This document shows, in pieces, positions 38,101 through 51,119 of a stretch of 64,000 nt of DNA. The stretch covers positions 2,196,201 through 2,260,200 of the forward strand of contig JAYGXS010000004.1 in NCBI GenBank assembly GCA_036362985.1, read 5' to 3'. Source of the DNA: Ligula intestinalis (taxonomy: Eukaryota > Platyhelminthes > Cestoda > Diphyllobothriidea > Diphyllobothriidae). The notes under the pieces were generated by a model. It ran no database searches, was not told where the DNA came from, and saw only the letters and a list, made by a program, of their open reading frames with translations. Numbering within the stretch: position 1 is the first letter of the stretch; every line of letters starts with the position of its first letter. The position numbers and the translations under genes are program-made.

Positions 38101-41100
38101 TCCGTCATATGTCTTGCCGTTTATCGGCATATCAGCAATCTGCATTCCCATTCCCAGCATGCTCTCTATCGTGTGAAGAAACGGAAATTGAGAAGTTGAA
38201 AGCTGACCTGTCTCCACAGGAGAAGTGGAGATCGTGAAAAACTTTACTTTTGAATATTATATGAGCTTTTACCTTTTACCAGGACCCCTTACTTATCTTA
38301 TCCCTTGTTCTCCGTGAATGGAGCAATTTTGCTGAAATTTTAGGATATTCCATTCTAACTAAAGCATTCCTCGCTTTCTCTACCCAGTTTATTCCAATTT
38401 GCAATCTCAAGCCTTAAAACTCCCTTCCAGTTGGCAGCCAATGGCAGCAAGCTGCTTAAAGCTAATCAGAACCGGATGACGACAGAAAATGGGAGAGCAC
38501 AGACATACGTACGCGCTGTTTTCCAGAGGCTAGAGCGATAAATTTGCCAGGGGTGATTTTAATCTTTGCTCTCTCTTCTTTTGATTGCTGTTGTTGTTCT
38601 TGCATCAGTATCTGTTGTTGTTGTTGTTGCTGCTGCTGCTGTTGGTGCATTTGTGGTTTTTGTGGCGGTTGTTGTGGTTGTTGCTCTTGTTGTTGCTGTG
38701 TTGGTAATGATGGTTGTGGTTGTTTTTGATGCTGTTTCTGCTGCCCCCGCTGAGTCCTCCTCTTGGCTTGCGCCGTCGCTGCTCCCTCCTCTAATGATGT
38801 TGCCATAGTCGGAGCAAACCCTTGTTCCGACAGCGTCTCCATTTGTAGGTCAGACTCCTCTTCGGTGCTGCTGTAATTGAGACATTTAGGTATGAAAGAA
38901 CGCTGCATGAGTGATGCCGAGCTTGAGTTCTGGTATCTTAGGAGACCGGCAAACAACTGCATAAGTTCAGAAAAAAATTCAAACTAGTGTGGGGGGATTA
39001 ATACCATGGCCTATTTTCAAATTCATACCATAGTCTTATGTCTGCTAGGGTTGTTGTGCATGCTCTGCCTGGTTTCCCCCAGCCGTTTTGTTCTGAATGG
39101 AGCTTTGACTAGTATTCATGCAGGTTAGATCACTACGTCTGCAAATGGGGCATTTTCTAGAGTAAATTATGTTCACTTCGAAAGAAAAGGAAATATCTGA
39201 TCTGTCATAATCCACTCGGAATCAGTAATAGGCGTTGCCTTTGAAGAACCTATTAAAACTTACTATTTTCGTATGGGTGTAGCAGGCTTAGGATATTATT
39301 CAGGGTGTCCCAACCTTTCAGTGGCACGATGGCTATGTCCGATACACCGAACACATTTATCGTCGCTACGAATAGAGCCGAGGCCACCACCACACAAACC
39401 TGCGCCATGCTTCGCAACCCCGCATAAAGGAATGACTGACAGAAAAGCCTAGTCAGCCGAAATACGGCCGTTATACAGGACCGACCGGAAAAATGATCAA
39501 TTCCTGACTAACCATATAAAATATGGTGTGTCAGATAGTTAGTTCTTAATCGATAGTTATCCACTCTCTGCGAACAGTCGTCGAGTGTGCACGCTGATCG
39601 ATAATTCTTCACGCTATGTGAACGGTCGTTAGTATTCGCCGTTGGCAAGCGCATATAACTCCAAGCCGTAGACTCTGAGTGCAAGGCCGTTAACGTCCCT
39701 ATAACAATCTATTGGTTCAGATGGCAAGGAAGCAATCTGCGACCGCACGCGGGAAACAGAAGGTAGGTGGCTATGTAGTAAGCGACCTTATTACACATCA
39801 TCCTAACCGTAACTCTACTAACTGAATGTTATGACGCCACAGTTTAATTAAAACGCATCAGTTTTACTGTGGTACCGAACAATAGCGCAAAGTTTGCCTC
39901 ATTCTTGCCATTTTCCCCCGTCGATTCGCATGTAAATTTTCGTATGTATACTTCGCCTACCTCGCCCATTCTGAACTGATTTGTATCCCTCTTTCTTTAT
40001 TTGAACTAAAATGAGGTCATAAGTGCACGACGCTAACGCTGCTTTGAAAGCAGTTCAGTTTGGCCTATATTAGACTGAATTTTCCATGATGTCGACAATT
40101 GCAGTCCGTGATGGTTGTGGACCGTTTTTGATTTTCCGGTGTTATGAGTTTGTGCACCCAATTTTATTCCTAGTAAATGGGCGAAGTTTTTGCTGAAAAT
40201 TGTGGAATCATACTTTTAAAATAAAGATCCGTATAAAAGTAGGTCGGGTCAGTTAAGAATGGCATCGCACATATAAATGAGCGTGGCGTGAAGCCATCGA
40301 TTGTCGCAAGCCGCACACGCATCGGTAAAACAAGCCATTGTTCGATCTAACTAACCTGACAACAAATGTCAATCCTAACAAACGCAATAGATGGGTTGCA
40401 AAAATTCCTATCAGAGAATACGGAATACCAGTTGGCGAGCACAATTAAGCTTTTGATAAATTGTCATCGGGCCATTAAACTCATACGGAAGGAAATCAAA
40501 TGCAAAAAAAGAACCAACAGTGCTGTTTTCGCAAGGAGGTCGGACTTGTGCACACAAAAGAACCTTCTGCAAGTTTCGCGCTAAGCATGGTCAATAATCA
40601 CTTAGCTGCAGGCCCTTTTATGAGCTTTCTCTTTCACATCTCCTCTTCTTTAGGTTCGGTTTGAACAGAATTATCATTGCTGCGTAACCAGCCGCTTCTT
40701 ATTGACCCACAAACCCCTTCCCTCTATTTCCATGATTCATCTGTATGTACTAACGAACGAAATGAACCGCATGTTCATATTTGACCTCATTCCAATATAA
40801 ATATAGTGGCCTGATGAGCTTAAAATGTAAAGAGTGCGTTTTGTACTTCTCTCTCTCTCTCTCTCTCTCCATCACATTCTTTATGCACAGCGAAGTGGTC
40901 TGAGCTGGCAGTCTATCTTTACCTTCGCAGTGCAGGACTGGGTTGGTTGAGAATACCACCCGAACGTCATGAAGAATAGGCTGAAGAGAGAAACAAAGCC
41001 CACCACATCTACTGTGGAGAAGAAGACCCTATTCCTCAAAGTACCCTTTCAAGGCGATGTGGCAAACGAACACCTAAGCAAACGCTTCAACCAAGTCTTA

Positions 41101-44100
41101 TCACGAACCTTCCCAGCAGCGAAAGTTCGGGTGTTATTCTCAACCAAATCGGTCCTGCACGGCGAAGGTAAGGATAAGCTGCCAGCTCAGACCAGTTCTG
41201 TATGCATCTACTCATTTAATTCATGCTGTGGAGCATTTTCTATCGGTTGTATGAGTCAGCGCTTACCCAAAAGATTACGGGAGCCCCTCCCGGCGTGGTT
41301 GGCCAAAAGTGAAGTCAGAAGCATCAACAGCGCTATTCTTTTAGGCTGTTTTAAAGGTCCCGCCAAACTACCCAATGTCCCTGGGTCAGCGTTTACTAGA
41401 AAAATCAGAAGCGACCGCGATCTGGTCGAGGAAGCCGCTGTTGTGCGCGCAAAAAGAATCTTCTGCAAGCCCCTAGCTTGGCATGGCCAATTTTTGCATA
41501 ACTGCCTGAATCTTTCCGCGTTTTCTTCCCCTCCCACCCTACCCCTGTCCGAATTCAACAAACCCTCATCACTTCACAAAACAAGCTGAGTACTATCAGC
41601 CCACTTCCCAACCCCATTCCCTGACTAACTTGCCTGTAATGATGATTACCTGCATGTTATATTTAACCCCCCATCTCCTGTGTAAATGAAATGGCCCGAG
41701 GAAAATTTATCGAAAGGTGCGTATGCTCGCCAGATATTCTTTTGAATAAGTATATAGTTATGAGAATGCTGGAAGACGCTCTCTTGGACCAGTATTTCAT
41801 TTGCCCGACTTTCCTTGACGTGCTGGTGTGCAGAAAAGTCGGTGGGGAACTCAAAACAACAGTTTACAGGAAGGTGACAAGTACCTCACCTATTCTGAGT
41901 TACCTCAGCGACGATCCCGCGACGCACAAACGCATCTGCGTGCGAACTCTATATCGTCGCGTAGAAACCCACTGCAGTGAACCAGCCAAAAAGAAGGCCA
42001 AAGTCAAGTATCTGCGGAAACTTTTCACAGTGAATGGTTATTCTGGCGCATTCGTCAAAAAATGTAGGCGACGAGCCAAACAAAGAAAACCAACAGGAAA
42101 ACCAGAACCAACATGCTCGCGAGCAATACCTTATATTGCTGGTGTATCCGAAGAATTCGCTCGACTGGTCAGCGAAATTGGGTTTGCCGTTGCTCAATCC
42201 ATGGACAACTTATGCGGCCTAAAAACCCAGTACCCGTTAACTAAATATCCGGTGTCATCTACCACATCGACTGCCTTTGTGGTAAAGCCAATTATGTTAG
42301 TGAAACCGGCAAACGGGTTCTCACGAGAATGCATCAGCACGAACTCACCGTGGGACGGAATGACAAGTTTTCCTTGGTAGCCGCTCACGCATCCATGCCA
42401 GGGCAAGGCTTCGATTTCGAACACTTGCGAATACTGGGTGAATCGGACACCTCTTACAGGGGGCATGGCACTCGCACGCGGACTCTATCAATAAGCGTAT
42501 CGATCGCCCAGATGCCTATCTCGCGTTGCGCGAGCAATGTCAGAGCTCAAGGCCACTTGCGGCGGAGCGAACAATGGGAACGCAAGGTCACTTACGGCAG
42601 AGCTGACTTAGGCACGCAGCAAGCTGCAGGTTTACGTTTCTTGACAATGGCCTCGGATGAGAGTCCGAAACGTCGGGCAACTATAATACTGGTCCCAGAG
42701 AGCGTCTTCCTGCCTTTTATTCAGTTATCTGGGCCTCGCATATTTTCGAATATTCGGTTATTCAGTCACTTTTGACCAATTTTAGCCTGCTTTCTGGGGC
42801 CGATACGTGGACGACATTTTCGTTTTAATCGGACGGAGTAGGCTAGCAGACTTCCAAAACCTGCTTCACCGTACCTTCCCCGACATCCAATTCACATAGA
42901 AGGAAGAGAGTGCCGGCCAACAACCGTTCCTGGATGTCCTCATCACGCGCAGACTCAACGAGGAGCTCAGCACCACGGTTTATAGAAGGGCGGCTAACAC
43001 AACCCAGGTGCTCAGCTTCCATAGCAACCATTCAATAACGCATAATCGTGGCTGTATACGAGCACTATTTCAGAGGTTGAAGACGCACTGCAGTGAACAG
43101 GAAGGACGAGTGCAAGAATTATGACATCTTCGGGACCAGCTGGCCAGGAATGGATACCCGAACAGCTTCATCAACCACTGCCTCCGAACGCGCCCGCGGG
43201 GAACAATCGAAAGGGGACCACCAACGCTCTGGAACCCTCTACCGTACATAAAACATTTGTCAAAAGCAACCGGGCATATCGCTGCAGAGCTCGGCGTGGG
43301 TATTGCTCATCGCCCGACAACTACAATGCGTGCAAGAGTCATGCAAATCAAGGACCCGCTGGATGAAGGTGAGCAGTCTGGCATCATTTATCAGGTGCCA
43401 TATCGTAACTGTTATTGCCATTCTACAGGGCACACCGCGCGACAACTTAGCTCGTGAATAACGGAGCACAAACGGGAAGTGTGGAAAGGCGACCACAGTC
43501 CCAGATCGCTACCCACACTCTGGAACAAGGCCACGACCCGACTTCTCGAACACACGGATAATGGCACGAGCCAGTAATAAGACGGGTCGCGATCTGCTGG
43601 AGGCCTCGGTGTAAGATCCTAACTCTATAAACAGACATGTGGATATACCGCCCCGTTATTTTGCTATCCATAGCCGTGACCAGAAACCAGGGCCCAGTGC
43701 CTCTACAAGCATGCAGACCACTACGTCAAGATCACACGCCGTTACTCCAGGGACGAGTGTCGGAGACACGATAAGATAGCGTGAGAATGGACGTGCCTTG
43801 GACAAGGACCAATCAATAATCGCCACCACCGCCCTCCCATACCAACCCCAATTATGCGTAGCTGACGTTAGCTGTTCTAATTTACTCTGACGATGGCGTC
43901 TCGTGTGGAGCTGAAAGCTCAGAATAAAACTATCGTTGCGGAGATCGCGTCTTCCTTTTCCTTACAGTTATGCGAATGTTTCATAATTGGGTTGCACATG
44001 GTGTGCGCATATTTTACAGAGTCAGCATGCTACCAAATAATGAATGTCAAACCTCAGTCGGCTTACCTCATGCACAGTCCTGGTGGCAGTGTCTCTGAAC

Positions 44101-47100
44101 CTGAATCCAGGGGTGGTTGCTCGCGGTCAGCGGACTCCTTCTGCAGGGATAAAAGTTAAAAATTTAGAATATCTTGTAAGCCGAAAGATACACCCTCGTA
44201 GGCAGGCTATGAAATACCTACTGGGGCGTCTGTCCTTCGTCCACCATATATATAGTATGGCGAGTGCTGCAAGAAACATTCTGCAATTTGAAAAACACCA
44301 ATAATCACTCGCAAAACAACATTGGGTAGGGTTGCAATGCTGTTTATCATGCAGTTCGATTTGAATTATTTTCAGTCACGCTAGGATGCCGACTCTGTGA
44401 TAAGCTTCTTTTTGAGCGCTGCGAAAAAAGTTGACTCTGGAAAAAATGGCAATAGAAATCGTATGCATTTTTATCTTTGATTTTGACTGCCTTTATAAAT
44501 TCAAGTATATTTTATGGAAAGCATGCACAAATAAATCCTCTCTTGTATTTAGTTGATAGACACTTATGCCTTCTTTAAATTTATTCTAAAAGGAAGGGTT
44601 TTCTTCGGTATTAAAAAAGTTTCGTAATTGCCGAATGATTTTGAAACCTACCGACTGCTACAACTGAATTCAAGTTTTAAAAAATGAATGCTGTATCCAT
44701 CCTGCTTAAGTAAAAGAACGTTCTTGCCTTCGGTTTGAGGAAGTGGTTGCATACCTTTTATATAATTTCGCAACAGACATGGATCATGCTGTATATATCA
44801 GAGGCAACATTAACAAATTTAAGGACACGATGTGTTATGAACGGAAACCACACAGTCGTAAAAAACTCAAAATTAGAATTTTTAAAACCGAAGTTAACCC
44901 TTCCTTTAAGAATAAAACATAGAGAAGGCGTAATTTTCTATCAAATAAGTACAAGAACGACTCTTGCCGTGCATGCTTTCCATCAAATATATGTGAATTT
45001 ATAAAGGCAGTCAAAATCAAAGATAAAAATGCATACTATTTAAGTAGCCATTTTACGGAATCAAATTTTCGCAGCGGTCAGAAAGAAACTTATCAGAGTC
45101 GGCATCCTAGCGTGAATAAAAAACTATTTGAAATTGAATTGCATGATAAACAGAATTGCAATCCTACCCAATGTTGTTTTGCGATTGATAACCGACCTTT
45201 TTCAAATTGCGGAATTTTTATTGCAGGAGTCGCCATACTGTATATATATGTACTAGGTTGGTATATAAGTTCTGCGGCGATTGCACGGAGCTTTATTTCT
45301 ACTCGTTTTTGTTGTTAAACTTGTTGTCCATAGTTGTGCGTTGTTTTGACGTTTTTTTCTACATACTTATACAGCTTATAAATATTTATTATAATTTTTA
45401 TACAAAACATACCAATCTAAAATTTATTCTCATATTTCAGATGTTTTAAAATAAAAAAACGAGCTTCGAATCCTGGTCACTACTGCTGGAAACGAGACTG
45501 TTTGACTAAATTGGCCAAGGGCGAAGGGATTGTCCACAACGCCGCGTAATAACGTTGACTATATTGGTTGGGAAGACCAGCAATGTTCCATTCGACCATC
45601 AAAATTCAACAGGGTGATCGTGCTTTGCACGCTATGATACGACCCATCATTGAGTAGTCATAATTCCGGTGCAGTACTTGGAATCAATCCCAAAACTGGG
45701 TTGAGACGCTTGCACCAACGTTAATGCGTCCATAAGTTGCCCTACTAAGATCCACCTGAGCTGACTGAAGCGTCGGCCGGGCGCCCCGTTAAGACTTGCT
45801 GCCACTTTTGGCAAAACAATCTGAACGATCGATTTTGGATGCGCGTTGTGACGTATGAGGGGAAATCGGTTTATCTGGTCAAGCAAAATCGATAATGGAA
45901 ATGGGTTCCACGAGATTTGACTCCTACATCAGTCCCAGCTTAAGGTAAGCTCAGCAAGCAAATTTTGATCTGTGTTTGATTGAATTTTAACGGTGTACTT
46001 CAGTCGTTGATGAACGTTCATCCGACCGCTAACGGCATTCATCTCTCCCACTCTGCTTAGGGTCTGGACGGAGTCCCTGGCCGCCGTACCAGCTGATATT
46101 ATAGGCAGATAGTATTACGGACAAAGACACGGTACAGTTCTCTGAATCCTGCAAACAACTTTCAGGACTAAATTTAACTTGGTAGTTTAGTGTATATCTG
46201 GACAGGTTATTTTGACCAATTGAGTGGATTTAATGATAAGAAGGGCTTTGGTTTGGAAAAGTGCCCTCTTTTTTAAAATTATTTGGGGAAATCGGTTCTC
46301 ATTTTGGCTAAATCATGCGTATGTTTTTTATCTAAGAAATTCCCTATGCTATAAGAAAAGACAGGATGAAACTTTCTTCTAATATACATTGTGCTGTGGA
46401 AGAATTTCTTAATAAGTAAGAAAATGTGGAATAATAATCCCTTCCAGTACTGAAAAATTTTGTGCGAAGTTTAAGAAATCGCATTTATTTCTAAAAACAA
46501 GTAACGATTGGAGTTTAAAAAAATTATATACATCTATTCTGCAAGATTTTTTGCACAAAGTGCAGTAGCAAAAGTTCTTGGAGGAACATTTTCTTTTACG
46601 GCGCAACTGGCCATGTGCATAAACAAAGTGTCTACATTTTACTGCAAATACGTCCCATAGAAGGCCTTATTGAATGTAATTCACGTAGAAATATAGTTTT
46701 TTGTTAACAATAGGTTCCGCTCAAGCGTTATTTAGAAATGAAACAGACAGAAGAATAATAATTATTTCAAAAAATAGTCATATAAGTAGCCTGTTTTTTC
46801 TGCATTCGCACGCTTATTATGAATCTGGAAATAAATGTCCTTCAACGAAAAATAATCCACTATAAACAGAAAGGAATAATATTTCATCTCCAGTCAAATT
46901 TAATCGGTTATCTTCAGATATAATTCAAAAATTGTCAAAAATCCCCAATTTCCCTGTAAGATTACCTTGAAAATTTTGTTGTTCGCAGAAGTGCGTCAGC
47001 TAAATATCCAATAAAGGCAATTTTTGAAGAGGTAACCTATTATGGAACCTATTTTTATTAATCATTGGAATTACAATATACGTGGTATCTAGCAGATATG

Positions 47101-50100
47101 CTGTATGGTCGAAAATGTGGTTTGCTCTTTTGAAGCATTTTCACATTTGACCAACATGGCCAGCTGCATAGGAAATAATATCCAAAAGCTCGTTTTTTCA
47201 GTAAATGCTGTTGAGTTCTATCTTATTGTAAAGGGTTTGACGTAAACGTCGAACAGACGGACAATTAATAAACGTAACAATGAATACACCGAAAACTGGT
47301 GAAATGAACAGAGACCTTACTCAATGATATTCAATAACTCCGTATCCACTCATCACCACATATTTAAAATATTTTGAATAAAGGCAAGTTCTTTCTATAT
47401 AAAGAAAGTGGTTACTTTTAGTTTTATACATAACAGTCTATTTTAATTCATTGTTCTAATTTATAGATATTTTTGACGTCTTCACAAGCTGGGAATTATC
47501 AAGAGAATTTTATTTTTTCAAAAAAACTTAAGTACGTTATATGCCTAATGTTGCTCATTATTATTTATACGTTTTCCTTAATGCGTTCCCGTTGGTATAA
47601 AAGAAATAATTAAATATTTACAAATTTATGAAAGTTTGTTGCAGGAATAGCAGAACTGTAGACTGGGATGGCTATTTCCGGCTTATTAGCCGTCGTTAGC
47701 CAATCAGACTCAGATCCAAGTGTAGTCCCACCCGAACCTCGAACGTTCATCAACGAGTGTCAATATCGCCGACCTAAAACCGGTAAGACAACGAGCTCAT
47801 GGCTAAATTATTAGGGCATTTCACTGTGATCCAAGCGATCATGAGTTCGAGGCTCATGTTTAACACCACTTTATTTTATATTTGACTGGCTGACTACGGC
47901 TAATAAGCCAGAACCGACCATCCCAGTCTCTATCTCCTTTGCTTGTAATAGTATCATCTTATAGTACCGGTGTGCTTCATTTTGAATCTGGTCCGAAGAG
48001 TCATGCCACCAACGCTGAGCTGGTGCCTACAATTCAACCGAGTTTACGACTACTAGGGGGGGGGTACCCGGAAGTGTTTTTCCAGTAGGACTGCAAAAAA
48101 GGCTCAGCACAAGTTCAAACAATCAGAGGCGGGATCGAGGCCTTTGGCATCTGACTATGGTCGCTTCCGATCACAGCAAGGCTCCTTGCGAGGTCGTTTA
48201 TTCTAGTCATTTGAAGAAGTATGCAAAGAATTTTTTGAGTCAAAGCCCAAGGAATTGCAGTTTAACCAAACCCGGATGCCTGAAGCTCAGTGGCAGAAAA
48301 GTGTTAAAAAAGAATGAAGAATGGCTAGTGTTTTGTAGTCAAAAGTAAGATATGGAGCAGTTGGATAAATGCTTGAATAATAATTCGGATTTTTGAAAGT
48401 TCTGCAGAAAACTTGCTATTTTCCAGACTTGCTACTGTCTAAAGTGTGTGGTACATCTTAACTGAAATCTGAAGGCAAAAACTGGGGCGGAAGGTCAGAA
48501 AAAGAAATGACCTTCGCGTGTGATGTCGTGCACTATGTGTCCTACCAGTGACTTGCACAGAATCTACTGCATCATTTTCCTCCAATCACCCGCGCCTCAC
48601 TGGGGACAGAAAGGTGTCAAGAAGACCAGAGATGAGTGCAGTCACTCTAGGAACCCGACAGACTGTCTACGTTTTCCACGCAAGGTCCTTTCCCAATGAC
48701 AGGCCAGAATAAAGAAGGCCCAGATCTTCCATGCATGAGGGTGTCACCAAGAAAGGACTGGGAAGGAGCACTTGAACCCTACCTCCCAGCCTTGACAGTA
48801 GCCGATATATTCTTAGAGTCGGCAGTCCTCTAAACCATCGTCCTAATTATTAAAGTTAGGAATGTGGAAATTGCTGACAGAAGGCAGACTGGCATATTCA
48901 TTTTTGGCTTCTTGGTTGTCAGCAACCAACCATAACGAAACCCACGTAGTGCACCACCGGAGGCTCGAATTCTCGACCTGTTGGTCAGAAATTCAACACT
49001 CTAAGTACTGAGTCTCGTTACCTATCAGAAAAGCTCGATCTTTTAATGCCAGTGACCCTGTGTTCAGAGAGTTTGACTTCTAAGCAACAGATCGCAAGTT
49101 TGAGTCCTGGATGTTGACCATCTGTGGTAAGGTATGACTGATTTAAAACAGCTAATAAGCCAGAACTGTCCATTCTTGTCTCTCTTGTTTTTCTCAGTAA
49201 TGTTATTTTGCCTATAATATAAGCCGTCATGCGGCAGAACGGGGTTTACCAAACCCGTAACCGATCGGTTGGCCTCCATCCCTCAGTGAAGAAAGTGCCG
49301 ATCAACCGAAGGGCTGGAGTCTACAGTGTTGCTCTTGCTCTCCCACATAAGATGTTCCGCACGTAGGCTGGCAGAACTGGATCCCCCCACAGATTCTCTC
49401 GTCATGCGTTCAAAGTAAAGAAAACAACGGTGATATTTTGGGCTAGAAAAGTTTGGAAGTCGCCACAGTCCTTCTGCATTGATTTTCCTGTCCAACCTAC
49501 AAATGATTGTAGGCTGCCCCCTTCCTCTCTCGAATGCTGGTTACCCCCCCCCGTGTTTACCGTTTCACTCGACTGCGCCTGACTGAAAACTGCTCCAGCC
49601 CCTAGTTTCGGTTCTTACGATGCCATTGGCTCCCCGCTGATGCCAGTGACAGTCGTTTCGAATCCCGGCGATGTGGTGAGTGATATGTCCGTTTTTCCCC
49701 TCCCCTTTCTTGACCAAGTTGCCGCGGCTACTCAGAGAACCATTCATCCAGCCAGCCTCCCCCCACGCCGTCGACACTTTCATATTGCCTATGTTCACGA
49801 ACCCCTTCCCCTTTAAAGCTATTGTTTCACACCAATCTTGATGCTACATGAATGGTCTCATTAAATCATATAAAATCAGAGGCACCCCCGTCTCAAACTA
49901 ACACACACAAGCTTCCCGAAGACTATTTTCACCCTGCGTGGCGTTGCTGTTGAACTTTTGTTGTTCCCTTGCATATGGTCAGGCGATTTGGCCAACTTTC
50001 TTCACTCTTGAAGTTGTGTATTCATTGCTGAGGTTTTTACACGGTTTATTTTTTACTATTGTGCTTAATAGTACCATGTCACCTTGAAAGTTGTTATCAT

Positions 50101-51050
50101 TGGGTTTGACTACACGTGACTGCCTGATACAAAGGCAGAGGAGTCAAGAAGACGAAACAAATGGGAGGTCGATGGGATTTCCGCTACTCAGCATACTTCA
50201 GCTGCGTGTACTGTACTATTCAGCTTGTAGTGACCCCGATTCGACATGCAGGGCGAAACTTTTCGCGTCTGCTAGCAAGCATCAGCGTCTGCCTACCCAA
50301 ATCCAGTCTGGTCAATCACCTCGTTTGGTTGACTTACAACTTACCACGCTGTGGACGCTGTGATAACTCCCGCACTACCGTACCCGATACACCGGCTCCC
50401 TCGTGGAAGATTGTGCGCTCATCAGACAGTCAAATTTCTCTAAACTATTATTCCACTCCCAGTGTACTAAATACACTACTCCTCCCGCTCTTGCGTCTCA
50501 CTTCTTATCTTCTCCAACGCAACCGGGCTTGAAGATCACAATGGCAATAGTTTCACCTGTTACCTGACAGCAGTAAAGATTACTTCGTACATCGTGTCTT
50601 CTATCTACCTGTTTTGAGAGTTAGGTAATGCTTCAGGCCAGGAAGAGAGGGTTTCCGCCCGTGTTGGAACATACAGCGACATAGTAACATCAAGTGTGCA
50701 ATCTTCCCAGTTTATTTCACATTGTCATCGATCACCAAAATAAAAGACTTTGAGTTCTTGCAGATAGACAGTTCTTGCGGAAACCTAGGTGGTCAGATCC
50801 GATTGGTCGGTTTTCTGCTTACAACAGCAGTCAGTGGAAAACTGCTGGACTGAGCCAATCCGTAAGAGCTCAGAAAAATAAGAACCCGTTGCCACTGATG
50901 AATGCAAAAGGTGTACTTGTACTCTGAAGAATCATCGCTATATTGACTGCTTTGAAAGTAGGTCTTGTCACAACATCATGACCCAAAGTGATGACGCCCT
51001 CCTGGTAGGATTGCCGTAGAACTCATCTGTTCAAAAATACAGAGATCTAT

Positions 51051-51119
<69 letters not shown>

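Noticed and set aside
38544..38808. Plus-strand frames rich in Cys or Val
   Set aside because: They are antisense shadows of the polyQ exon (38956-38513, minus).
45245..45290. Mariner-like terminal sequence (AGGTTGGTATATAAGTTC)
   Set aside because: No matching inverted end or transposase motif was found nearby; interrupted frames at 45.45-45.9 kb did not show a DDD/DDE pattern.
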